From positions 1 to 64,000 of the forward strand of contig JAJVIQ010000012.1 in assembly GCA_022071965.1 (NCBI GenBank): DNA of 64,000 bases. Reading direction: 5' to 3'. Both the position numbers and the translations under genes were made by a program. Of the stretch, positions 45,103 to 53,431 are shown in pieces; position 1 is the first letter of the stretch; the number at the start of each line of letters is the position of its first letter. The notes under the pieces are model-generated. The model did no database searches and had not been told where the DNA came from. It saw nothing but the letters and a program-made list of their open reading frames with translations. Origin of the DNA: Gammaproteobacteria bacterium (lineage in GTDB: Bacteria; Pseudomonadota; Gammaproteobacteria; JAJPIJ01).

Positions 45103-45199
45103 GGTTCGTCCTCTTCGATCTCCTGGCCGATGCCCCGGCCTCCGCAGTGGTGAAGGGCCCGCGCCGTGCGGCCCCGCTCGAAATTCAGCGGCCGCTATC

Positions 45200-46330
45200 C
45201 TAATCGCTTTCCGCGGCCGTTGTCTCTCGCAGCAATGCCGCAAGGTCCTGGCATCGGCGACGCACGACCTCGATGGCCTGCTCGGGATCGGCGCCTGCGC
45301 CGCGGACGGTGCACAGAGGGCTCCCGGCAGCGATGCGTGCGCCCGGCAGGGGGATGTCCGCGACCCATTCGGGCCATGCGAGGGAGGCCGCGATCGCCAG
45401 GGCCTGCGGTGCGAAGTAGACGGCCTGCGCGCGCGAACCGGCCACCGGCGCGGGCCGCCGCAGTCTGCCCTGGCAGGCCTCCACGTGGAGCGAGAACAGC
45501 GACGCCGGGTGAGGCTCCAGCAGCTCGAAGGAGGCCGGCGGGCGCGGATTGACATCGACGAGGAGCGGAACGCCGGACGGGGTGAGAAGGAAGTCGAATC
45601 CGCACAGGCCGCGCAGGCCGAATTCGCCGGTCAAACGCGCGCACCATTGCGAGAGCAGGCGCCTGAGGCCTCTGTCGACGGGCGCGAGCACCATGCCGCT
45701 GCGCTGGTACGGCGTCACCAAGGAGGGCTGCGCACACCAGTGGCGGCACGTCCCGAGCAGCTCCGCATCCTGACGGCCGTCGGCGAGCAACAGCGCCGAC
45801 ATGGACACACCGTCCACCCGGCGCTGGGCGTAGTGATGGTCCGTGAGCGAACGGCCGCCGCGCGCAGGTCGCACGTGCGCGCCGCCACAGCCGCCGATCC
45901 GCTTCTCCAGCCAGTCGTCGCCGGGGATCGGCCCGTCGGTCACGGTGGGGGGAAAGTCTATCCGCTGCCGGAGCAGCGCCGGAAACAACATCGCCGGCTG
46001 CGTGACCGTGCGCACCGTCCGCGCGCCGTTGCCGCGGAGGGGCACGAGCCGATCCAGGTCCTCGAGCAACTCCGGCGCGGATTCGAAGCCGCTTCCGCAG
46101 ACGAGGAAGTCCGGCCGATGGGCCGTGAGGACTTCCCCGGCGGCCGCCAGTATCGCACCCCCGCCGAACCCCTCGCCGGCCGCTGGCACCACCCGCGCGC
46201 TGAGGCTCGCGGCGCGTGTGTCCGAGTCGCCGTACAGATCGATCGCATGAACGGCGTAGCCGCACCGGCCCGCCGCCTGCGCGAGCGCGCGCGCGGAGAG
46301 GGCGATGACGAGAACGCAGGATATGGACAA
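45200..46330 (-). CDS. ATP-grasp domain protein of H4MPT cluster (orf17-like)
   Basis: A 376-residue protein with an N-terminal preATP-grasp Rossmann domain (VLVIALSARALAQAAG), a middle segment EKRIGGCGGAHVRPA with the nucleotide-binding Lys, and LLVDVNPRPPASFELL as the acidic metal-binding motif. It belongs to the group of ATP-grasp proteins next to mtdB and mch in H4MPT clusters (orf17 by my recall); the substrate is unknown. The only reasonable start is TTG 46330, adjacent to the mtdB stop at 46331-46333, so translation is probably coupled to mtdB. Confidence 0.8.
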   Translation of the reverse strand: MSISCVLVIALSARALAQAAGRCGYAVHAIDLYGDSDTRAASLSARVVPAAGEGFGGGAILAAAGEVLTAHRPDFLVCGSGFESAPELLEDLDRLVPLRGNGARTVRTVTQPAMLFPALLRQRIDFPPTVTDGPIPGDDWLEKRIGGCGGAHVRPARGGRSLTDHHYAQRRVDGVSMSALLLADGRQDAELLGTCRHWCAQPSLVTPYQRSGMVLAPVDRGLRRLLSQWCARLTGEFGLRGLCGFDFLLTPSGVPLLVDVNPRPPASFELLEPHPASLFSLHVEACQGRLRRPAPVAGSRAQAVYFAPQALAIAASLAWPEWVADIPLPGARIAAGSPLCTVRGAGADPEQAIEVVRRRCQDLAALLRETTAAESD

Positions 46331-47287
46331 CTACAGCTGCGCCGCGATCTCGCGCGCCACCGCGAAGGCCTCGGGGAAGCTCAGGTACAAGGGCCTCTCG
46401 GCATCGATCATGAGCTGGAACAGGCGGGTGTGGACCTTGTACTTTACGTCGCCCACGGCGAGCGCGCCGATGCCCACGGCCTGCCTGGGGGTATCGGCGA
46501 GCACCTTGCCCATGTCCTGCACGCCGATCCCCTCGATGCCGAGCGGCGGCACCGCATTGACGTCCGCTGCCACGATCATGCGCGGCGCATTGCGCAGCAT
46601 GCCGGCGCTCAGCACCTGCACGCCGGCGCGGGCGGCAGCAAGCACGATGTCGGCGTCCTGCATCAGCGCGACGATCCCCTCTGGCGAGCTGCCCTCCCCG
46701 CCCTGCATGCGCGTTCCGAACCGCTTGTTGTACTTCGCCGCCAGGTCATCGGCGATGGCCTGGCGCTGGTGACTGACAAGGACGGCCTCGGCGCCTTCGC
46801 GTGAGGCCAGCATGCCGGCGCAGATCGCCACCGGGCCGGTGCCACCGAAGATGTAGACGCGCTTGCCCTTCAGGCCGCCGCCGCCGTGCTTCACGCTCCA
46901 GCGTTCCACGCAGGCCATGAGCGCAGCGGCGGTGGTGATCGCGCCGCTCGGATCGAGGAACACCGAGACCTCAAACGGCGGGACCATCGCCCCCTTGGCC
47001 GCATCGAGCATGTCCAGCGAAAGGCCCAGATCGCGCCCGCCGATGAAGATGCCGGTCCGCTTCACGCCTTTCGGTCCGCGCGAGAAGATCGTGTCCTGGG
47101 TCAGGGCGGGGATGTCCTCGAGGGCGACGTTGCTGTAAGGAACGACCGCATCGTAGTTCGCCTCGTAGGCCATGTTGATATCGAACGGGCTGACGTTCTT
47201 GGTGGGGTTGAACATGTGCAGGACGTACTGGCTGTTCCTGGCCCGGCGGTCCTTGCAATTCCGGCGATCGGCTGTCGTTTCGTTCAT
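46331..47287 (-). CDS. mtdB: NAD(P)-dependent methylene-H4MPT dehydrogenase
   Basis: A 318-residue enzyme oxidising methylene-H4MPT to methenyl-H4MPT with NAD or NADP. The nucleotide-binding motif is FGGTGPVAICAGMLA, followed by VSHQR; the C-terminal VPPLGIEGIGVQD and GDVKYKVHTRLF segments are typical of MtdB. An N-terminal extension (MNETTADRRNCKDRRARNS) of about 25 residues precedes the core; ATG 47287 is taken as the start, though HMFNPTKN could mark a shorter one. It follows beta-RFAP synthase on the same strand by 100 bases and is followed without a gap by the ATP-grasp gene. MtdA or MtdC type cannot be excluded but the setting favours MtdB. Confidence 0.93.
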   Translation of the reverse strand: MNETTADRRNCKDRRARNSQYVLHMFNPTKNVSPFDINMAYEANYDAVVPYSNVALEDIPALTQDTIFSRGPKGVKRTGIFIGGRDLGLSLDMLDAAKGAMVPPFEVSVFLDPSGAITTAAALMACVERWSVKHGGGGLKGKRVYIFGGTGPVAICAGMLASREGAEAVLVSHQRQAIADDLAAKYNKRFGTRMQGGEGSSPEGIVALMQDADIVLAAARAGVQVLSAGMLRNAPRMIVAADVNAVPPLGIEGIGVQDMGKVLADTPRQAVGIGALAVGDVKYKVHTRLFQLMIDAERPLYLSFPEAFAVAREIAAQL

Positions 47288-47387
47288 GATGCCCGCTCTT
47301 GACTGCATGAATGGTTGATCTCGAAAACGGCGCCGGATGCGGTGCGCGGCGTGGACCTCACCGCGCGCGAACCCGGCCACCCGTCTG

Positions 47388-48401
47388 TCAGCTGCTGAGC
47401 GCCTGGGCGCGGGCACCCTTTCGCGTGTGCATCTCCTGGACGGCCAGGCCGCGATTGAGGCCACGCACCACCACGAACTCCAGCGGCGTGTTCCGCCAGC
47501 GCGCGCGGGCGTCGGCCTGCGCCGCCAGCGCGGCCGAGTCATCCGGGAACAGTGCGAAACCGGTCGGTCCCCAGGAGGTCTGCCCTACACCCCTCACCCC
47601 CTGCCCCAGCAACCACTGCAGCACCATCGCCACCCGTTGGCTGCTGTAACGGCCGCCCTGCGCCGCCGCGAACATGTCGCTCATCGCATCCTGCACGACT
47701 CTTACCGATTCGGCGAACACCTCGAACTGCCTCTCCGCCAGTGCAGGCAGCACCTGCACCAGCACGCGGCGGCTGAGCTCCGCTGCCGTCGCCGCACTCA
47801 TCGTCGGCAGCTGCGCGAATGCCTCTGCCTCGCCGGCGCCGTGCACGCCCTGCCGATTGTGATCGAATATCAGCAGCACCCGCCACTGCTCCGGGAACGG
47901 CAGCCGGGCGATGACCGGGGGCACGACCGTGTCCTGCCCGCGGCCGCCGTCGAGGATGAATCCGCCCTGCTCGGAGGCGGCGATGCCGATGCCGGAACGC
48001 AGTCCGCGCCCCAGGAGGCTCGCCAGTTCCGCCGAGCTGAGCGCCAGGCCGGCAAGGCGGCTGGCTGCCGTGCCAACGGTGAGCGCCAACTGGGTGCCGG
48101 AACCGAGGCCAACGTGCTCCGGGATGGCCTGCAGCAGCCGCAGACTGATGCCTGTCGTGAGGCCGAGCCGCTCGCGGATGGTCTGCAGATAACGTCTGGC
48201 GCGATCGGCGCCCGGCCCCTCCACCGTCACGGCATCGGACCTGGCGGCGGTCAGGCGCGTGGCGACACCGGTGATCGGGAACCCGAGGCTGACGAAGCGG
48301 CGGCCGTAGCCGCCCTCCATGTCGAGGAAACCGAGGTGCAGGCGCGCGGGCGCATCAACCAACACGATGTGCGGGGAGTCGTGCGCACGCTCGGATGCCA
48401 T
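47388..48401 (-). CDS. mptG: Beta-ribofuranosylaminobenzene 5'-phosphate synthase
   Basis: A 337-residue GHMP-kinase-like enzyme that joins phosphoribosyl pyrophosphate and p-aminobenzoate with loss of CO2, the first committed step of H4MPT synthesis. Markers are DAPARLHLGFLDMEGGYGR at the N-terminus, the GHMP glycine/serine loop VGLGSGTQLALTVG, and GVGQTSWGPTGFALF near the C-terminus. Start ATG 48401 gives the family's expected N-terminus; the frame is open far upstream only as a shadow of the fhc genes. It is the first gene of the leftward run toward fae and is divergent from fhcB across a 288-base region. Confidence 0.95.
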   Translation of the reverse strand: MASERAHDSPHIVLVDAPARLHLGFLDMEGGYGRRFVSLGFPITGVATRLTAARSDAVTVEGPGADRARRYLQTIRERLGLTTGISLRLLQAIPEHVGLGSGTQLALTVGTAASRLAGLALSSAELASLLGRGLRSGIGIAASEQGGFILDGGRGQDTVVPPVIARLPFPEQWRVLLIFDHNRQGVHGAGEAEAFAQLPTMSAATAAELSRRVLVQVLPALAERQFEVFAESVRVVQDAMSDMFAAAQGGRYSSQRVAMVLQWLLGQGVRGVGQTSWGPTGFALFPDDSAALAAQADARARWRNTPLEFVVVRGLNRGLAVQEMHTRKGARAQALSS

Positions 48402-48689
48402 GGATGTGAGGGTCCCCGGAGTTCGGATGCAGCGAATGTCTGGTCCAGCAGGCGGCAGTATACCGAACGCGTACCGGCATCGCAGCCGGGTGTATCGGGG
48501 CCGCGCAGGCGCGGATGCGCGCCGCACCGGCGGCCAGCTGCCCTGATCCGCGCGCGACGGTGGCCGGGATCGGCATAGTGTGTTAATTTCATCTGCTGTC
48601 TGCGCAGGGGCCGCGGTGCCCGCGCCCGTGGTCGAAGAATCAACGAGAACCCGCTGCCGGATCAGCGGGGGAACAACCATCAGAGCGCC
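48402..48689. other. Divergent control region between mptG and fhcB
   Basis: 288 bases with no gene separate two head-to-head transcription units, leftward mptG-mtdB-mch and rightward fhcBADC-fdh. Both must be promoted from here. An AT-richer patch around 48578-48592 (CATAGTGTGTTAATTTCATC) is the likeliest promoter core but I cannot assign clear -35 and -10 hexamers. Confidence 0.45.
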
Positions 48690-49988
48690 ATGAATCCAGC
48701 CACCGCAGCGCCGCCGACGGCGAGGTCGGATACCCGCACGCAAACCTCTGTCACCTGTCCCTTCTGCAGCCTGCTCTGTGATGACCTCGAGGTCACCAAT
48801 CGCGGCGGCAGCCTTGGTGTCAGCGCGGGCGACTGCGCTCGCGCCCGGGCGGGATTCGAGCGAGAGTACACCGTCCAGCCGCCGCAGATAGGCGGCCGGA
48901 GCGTCAGTCTCGAGGAGGCCGTGGCCGCGGCGGTCAGACTTTTGCGCGGCGCGCGGCATCCGCTCTATGGCGGCCTCGGCACCGACGTGGCCGGCATGCG
49001 CGGGCTGCTGGCGCTGGCCGACAAGACCGGCGGCATCGTCGATCACATGCTCGGTGACAGCATGTACCGCAACATCCTCGCCATGCAGGATCGCGGCTGG
49101 ATCCTGACGACCATGACCGAGGTGAGAAACCGTGCCGATGTCGTCGTGTTCGCCAACCTCGACGCGGTCAGCGATCATCCCCGCTTCTTCGAGCGCAACA
49201 TCTGGAATGCGGACTCCATGTTCGGGCTGCCGACGAAATCGCGGCAGGTCGTCTACCTGGGCGAAGGCCTGAACACCAGGCCCGGGATCAGCCCCGACGG
49301 CCGCAAGCCGCTGCACCTGAAAAACGAGCCGGAACGGCTGGGCGAGCTGATCGGCGCACTGCGCGCTCTGCTTGCCGGGCAGAGCCTGCAGGCAGAGGCG
49401 GTGGCCGGTGTACGGGTCTCCGCGCTGATGAAGTTGCTCGGGATCATGAAGGGCGCGAAGTACGGCGTCATCATCTGGTCGCCGCCGCGCCTGCCGTTCG
49501 CCTCCGCGGATCTCATCGTCGAGGCCATCTGCGACCTCGTGAAGGAGCTCAATGCGCAGACCCGCTTTTCCGGCTTCGCCCTCGGCGGCAACGAAGGCAT
49601 CCTCACGGCCGGCGCGGTCTGCGCCTGGCAGAGCGGCTACCAGCTGCGCACCGATTTCGGCGCCGGGTTCCCGGAGTTCGATCCGACACGCAACGCCACC
49701 GCGAGGCTGCTGGAGAACGACGACGTCGACCTGCTGATGTGGACCGCCACGTTCCTGGCCGGCCACACGCCACCCGCGACGCGGGCGCCGACCATCCTGC
49801 TGGCGCCGCCGCTGCCCAGCGTGGACAGTCGCTGTGCCGTCTACATTCCCGTCGGCACGCCTGGAGTCGATCATCGCGGCCAGATGTGCCGCGTCGACAA
49901 CGTCGTGTCGCTGCCCCTGCACCAGGTGCGCGAATCGGCGCTGCCGAGCGTGGCCGGCGTCTGCGACCTGCTCCTGCAGTCCCTGTAA
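48690..49988 (+). CDS. fhcB: Formyltransferase/hydrolase complex subunit B
   Basis: A 432-residue homologue of the catalytic subunit of formylmethanofuran dehydrogenase. In bacteria FhcB is part of the FhcABCD complex, which hydrolyses formyl-methanofuran to formate rather than doing redox chemistry, and is regarded as catalytically degenerate. A cysteine motif CPFCSLLCDD is near residue 23. Other features are DHMLGDSMYRNI and WSPPRLPFA. ATG 48690 gives MNPATAAPPTARSD, with a Thr/Ala-rich leader before the conserved region. It begins the rightward operon fhcB-fhcA-fhcD-fhcC; fhcA starts 10 bases after its stop. Confidence 0.93.
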   Translation: MNPATAAPPTARSDTRTQTSVTCPFCSLLCDDLEVTNRGGSLGVSAGDCARARAGFEREYTVQPPQIGGRSVSLEEAVAAAVRLLRGARHPLYGGLGTDVAGMRGLLALADKTGGIVDHMLGDSMYRNILAMQDRGWILTTMTEVRNRADVVVFANLDAVSDHPRFFERNIWNADSMFGLPTKSRQVVYLGEGLNTRPGISPDGRKPLHLKNEPERLGELIGALRALLAGQSLQAEAVAGVRVSALMKLLGIMKGAKYGVIIWSPPRLPFASADLIVEAICDLVKELNAQTRFSGFALGGNEGILTAGAVCAWQSGYQLRTDFGAGFPEFDPTRNATARLLENDDVDLLMWTATFLAGHTPPATRAPTILLAPPLPSVDSRCAVYIPVGTPGVDHRGQMCRVDNVVSLPLHQVRESALPSVAGVCDLLLQSL

Positions 49989-49998
49989 CGGGCTCCCC

Positions 49999-51669
49999 AT
50001 GCTGACCAGGCTCAAAGGCGGTACGGTCTACGACCCCATGCACGGGGTGAACGGTGAGGTGCGCGACATCCACGTCCGCGACGGCCGAGTCGTGTCCAGC
50101 CCACCGGCCGGCCAGCGCATCGACGAGGAATACGACCTGCATGGGAAGGTGGTGATGGCCGGCGCCATCGACCCGCACTCCCACATCGGCGGCGGCAAGG
50201 TGAACATCGCCCGCACGCTGCTCCCGGAGGATCACCGCCCATACCCGGTACCGCGCACGGCCTTGACGCGATCCGGCACCGGCCGTGCGGCGCCCTCGAC
50301 CATGACCACCGGCTATCGTTATGCCGAGATGGGCTACACGGCGGTGTTCGAACCGGCGATGCTGCCCGCCAACTCGCGTCAGGCGCACATGGAGATGGCC
50401 GACATCCCGATCATCGACAAGGGCGCCTACGTGATGCTGGGCTCCGATGACTACCTGCTGCGCATGATGGCGGCAGGCAAGACGCAGGAGGAGATCAACG
50501 ACTACATCGCCTACACGATCGTCGCCGCGCAGGCGCTGGCGGTGAAGGTGGTGAATCCCGGCGGCATCAGCGCCTTCAAGTTCAACCAGCGGAACCTGGA
50601 CCTGGACGAGAAGAACAGCTACTACGGCGTCACCCCGCGCCAGATCCTGCAGACCCTGGCGCGCGGCGTAAAGGAACTGGGCATTCCCCACCCGCTGCAT
50701 GTCCACGGCTGCAACCTGGGCGTGCCGGGCAACATGCAGACCACCCTCGACACCATGAGCGGCGTGGAGGGCCTGCCGGTCCATCTGACCCACATCCAGT
50801 TCCACAGTTACGGCACCGAGGGCGACAGGAGATTCTCCTCCGGGGCCGCGCAGATCGCCGAGGCGATCAACCGGCACGGGCACGTGTCCGCCGATGTCGG
50901 CCAGATCATGTTCGGCCAGACGGTCACCGCCTCCGGCGACAACATGGCGCAGTTCCGCAATCGCGGCATTGCCACGCCCAACAAGTGGGTGTGCATGGAC
51001 ATCGAATGCGACGCCGGCTGCGGTGTGGTGCCGTTCCGCTACCGCGACCAGAATTTCGTCAATGCGCTGCAATGGGCAATCGGCCTGGAGATCTTCCTGC
51101 TGGTACAGGACCCCTGGCGCGTGTTTCTCACCACTGATCACCCCAACGGCGCGCCGTTCACGGCCTACCCGCATCTCATCAGGCTGCTCATGGACAAGGG
51201 CTTCCGCGATGCGAGCCTCGAGCGCCTGCACCCGGAGGCGCAGGCGATGAGTACGCTGAAATCCATCCAGCGCGAGTACTCCCTGTACGAGATCGCCATC
51301 ATGACCCGCGCGGCGCCGAGCCGCAGCCTGGGTCTGAGCGACCTCGGTCACCTGGGCGAAGGCGCGGCCGCCGACATCACCGTCTATACGCCCCAGGATG
51401 ACAAGGAACGCATGTTCGAAAGGCCCGATTACGTCTTCAAGGGCGGCACCCTGGTGGCGAGGAACGGCCGGATCGTCAAGGTGACCGACGGCGCCACGCA
51501 TACGCTGCGCCCGGGCTTCGACAAGGCGGCAGTGAAGCCGCTGCGCGAGTATTTCGATCGGTACCACACCATGCGACTGGAGAACTTCCGCGTCAGCGAC
51601 GAGGAGATCGTCAACGAGGGCCGCGGGCATGTCGTTGTCAATCAGCTCCGTGACGGCTCCCGGGGATAG
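49999..51669 (+). CDS. fhcA: Formyltransferase/hydrolase complex subunit A (formyl-methanofuran hydrolase)
   Basis: A 556-residue amidohydrolase-fold protein that carries the hydrolytic site releasing formate from formyl-methanofuran. Metal-binding motifs include AIDPHSHIGGG near residue 60, HPLHVHGCNLG with two histidines, HLTHIQFHSYG and the catalytic Asp in FLTTDHPNGAPF. Start ATG 49999 (MLTRLKGGTVYDP) is fixed by the family N-terminus. It is followed by fhcD after three bases. The polyglutamylated methanofuran of methylotrophs is bound by this complex; the cofactor genes in the same locus fit. Confidence 0.96.
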   Translation: MLTRLKGGTVYDPMHGVNGEVRDIHVRDGRVVSSPPAGQRIDEEYDLHGKVVMAGAIDPHSHIGGGKVNIARTLLPEDHRPYPVPRTALTRSGTGRAAPSTMTTGYRYAEMGYTAVFEPAMLPANSRQAHMEMADIPIIDKGAYVMLGSDDYLLRMMAAGKTQEEINDYIAYTIVAAQALAVKVVNPGGISAFKFNQRNLDLDEKNSYYGVTPRQILQTLARGVKELGIPHPLHVHGCNLGVPGNMQTTLDTMSGVEGLPVHLTHIQFHSYGTEGDRRFSSGAAQIAEAINRHGHVSADVGQIMFGQTVTASGDNMAQFRNRGIATPNKWVCMDIECDAGCGVVPFRYRDQNFVNALQWAIGLEIFLLVQDPWRVFLTTDHPNGAPFTAYPHLIRLLMDKGFRDASLERLHPEAQAMSTLKSIQREYSLYEIAIMTRAAPSRSLGLSDLGHLGEGAAADITVYTPQDDKERMFERPDYVFKGGTLVARNGRIVKVTDGATHTLRPGFDKAAVKPLREYFDRYHTMRLENFRVSDEEIVNEGRGHVVVNQLRDGSRG

Positions 51670-51672
51670 GCA

Positions 51673-52575
51673 ATGAAGATCAACGGCGTCGAAATCGAAG
51701 ACACCTACGCGGAGGCGTTCCCGATGCGGGCGACCCGCATCATCGTCACCGCCGTCAACCGCCGCTGGGCGCTCAATGCCGCCCGTGCCGCCACCGGCTT
51801 CGCCACCTCGGTGATCGCCTGCGGCTGCGAGGCGGGAATCGAGCGCGAGCTCAAGCCGATCGGGACGCCGGACGGGCGGCCGGGCGTGTCGATGCTGCTG
51901 TTCACGATGTCGAGCAAGGAGATGGCCAGGCAGGTCCAGAACCGGATTGGCCAGTGTGTCCTGACTTCCCCCACGAGCGCCTGCTTCGCGGGCATGGACC
52001 CCGGGGAGGGCGAAAGGCTCGCGCTGGGCAAGAACCTGCGTTTTTTCGGCGACGGCTATCAGATCTCCAAGAAGATCGACGGCGCGCGCTACTGGCGCGT
52101 ACCGGTGATGGACGGAGAATTCCTCTGCCAGGAGAACACCCGCATGGTCAGGGCCATCGGCGGCGGGAACTTCCTGGTCCTCGCGGAGACTCAAAAACAG
52201 GCACTGGCCGCCTGCGAGAAGGCGATCGCCGCGATGAAGAAGATACCCAACGTCATCATGCCCTTCCCCGGCGGGGTGGTGCGCTCCGGTTCCAAGGTGG
52301 GCTCGAAATACAAGGCCCTGCCGGCATCCACCAACGACGCCTACTGCCCAACCCTGAAGGGGCAGGTGAAATCCGCCCTGCCGCCCGAGGTCGGCTCCGT
52401 GATGGAGATCGTCATCGACGGGCTCGACGAGGCAGCCATACGGGCGGCCACCCGTGCGGGGATCCGCGCCGCCTGCTCGCTGGGGCGCAGGCGCGGCATC
52501 GTTCGGATCTCGGCCGGCAACTACGGTGGCAAGCTCGGCCCCCACCTCTTCCATCTGCGAAAGATCCTGAAATGA
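51673..52575 (+). CDS. fhcD: Formylmethanofuran:H4MPT formyltransferase (complex subunit D)
   Basis: A 300-residue Ftr-type enzyme transferring the formyl group from formyl-H4MPT to methanofuran. The N-terminus MKINGVEIEDTYAEAFPM is nearly invariant in the family, and GDGYQISKKIDGARYWRVPV and PNVIMPFPGGVVRSGSK are also typical. Its stop overlaps the start of fhcC (ATGA at 52572-52575). Cytoplasmic; part of the FhcABCD complex. Confidence 0.97.
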   Translation: MKINGVEIEDTYAEAFPMRATRIIVTAVNRRWALNAARAATGFATSVIACGCEAGIERELKPIGTPDGRPGVSMLLFTMSSKEMARQVQNRIGQCVLTSPTSACFAGMDPGEGERLALGKNLRFFGDGYQISKKIDGARYWRVPVMDGEFLCQENTRMVRAIGGGNFLVLAETQKQALAACEKAIAAMKKIPNVIMPFPGGVVRSGSKVGSKYKALPASTNDAYCPTLKGQVKSALPPEVGSVMEIVIDGLDEAAIRAATRAGIRAACSLGRRRGIVRISAGNYGGKLGPHLFHLRKILK

Positions 52576-53387
52576 AGGCCCTGACGCTCACCGTGAAGGC
52601 CGCGCCCGCGCAGCGCGTCGACCTCGCGCCGATCACGCCGGGGAACCTGCGCGGCAGGAAGGCGGCGGAGATCGGCAGGATCAGGCTGCAAAGCGGCAAC
52701 CGTACCGTCGCTGTCGCCGAGCTGTTCACGGTGGCCGCCGGGGACAGCGAGGAGATCGTCATCCGCAAATGCACCAACAAGTTCGACAACGTCGGGGCCG
52801 GCATGGCCTCCGGCTCGATCACCGTGCACGGCGACACCGGCCACCGCACCGGGGCACAGATGGCGGGCGGTACGCTGACCGTACGCGGCGGCACGCTCGA
52901 CTGGGCCGGCACCGGAATGGCCGGCGGCACGCTGGTCATACGCGGCGACACTGGCCGCTGCCTCGGCGCCGCATGGCCCGGCGACGTTCATGGCATGCGC
53001 AACGGCACGATTATTGTTTGTGGCAATGCCGGAGAGCGCGTCGGCGACAAGATGCGCCGCGGTGCCATCGTCATCGAGGGCAACGCCGGCGATTACTGCG
53101 GCGCTCGAATGATCTCGGGGTCGATACTCGTATGCGGCAAGGCAGGGGATTTCATCGGCTACTCCATGAAGCGCGGCAGCATCTTGCTGACCCGTGCTCC
53201 GAGGCTGCCCGCCACCTTCAACGACTGTGGTACCTTCGAATTCGGATTCCTGCCGCTGCTGCTGCGCAGCCTGGGCAGGCTGAGCCGCCGCGCCGCCGCC
53301 CTGAGTAAGCGCGCCGGCACGCACGCCCGGCGCTATGCGGGCGACCTGGCGAACGTCGGCAAGGGCGAACTGCTCGTCCTGCGCTGA
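52572..53387 (+). CDS. fhcC: Formyltransferase/hydrolase complex subunit C
   Basis: A 271-residue protein made mainly of a right-handed beta-helix of Gly-rich repeats (GAGMASGSITVHGDTG, GAQMAGGTLTVRGG, and so on, about residues 75-195), as in the C subunit of formylmethanofuran dehydrogenase and the C-terminal domain of glutamate synthase. It has a structural role in the FhcABCD complex. The C-terminus adds about 70 residues with a basic segment (RRAAALSKRAGTHARR). ATG 52572 overlaps the fhcD stop. Confidence 0.95.
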   Translation: MKALTLTVKAAPAQRVDLAPITPGNLRGRKAAEIGRIRLQSGNRTVAVAELFTVAAGDSEEIVIRKCTNKFDNVGAGMASGSITVHGDTGHRTGAQMAGGTLTVRGGTLDWAGTGMAGGTLVIRGDTGRCLGAAWPGDVHGMRNGTIIVCGNAGERVGDKMRRGAIVIEGNAGDYCGARMISGSILVCGKAGDFIGYSMKRGSILLTRAPRLPATFNDCGTFEFGFLPLLLRSLGRLSRRAAALSKRAGTHARRYAGDLANVGKGELLVLR

Positions 53388-53431
53388 CCCCACCATCTCA
53401 ATATCCATTCCAACACAGGAAGGATCTAATC

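Noticed and set aside
47388-50015. One 875-codon minus frame upstream of beta-RFAP synthase
   Set aside because: The part above 48401 is antisense to fhcB; only the mptG portion is coding.
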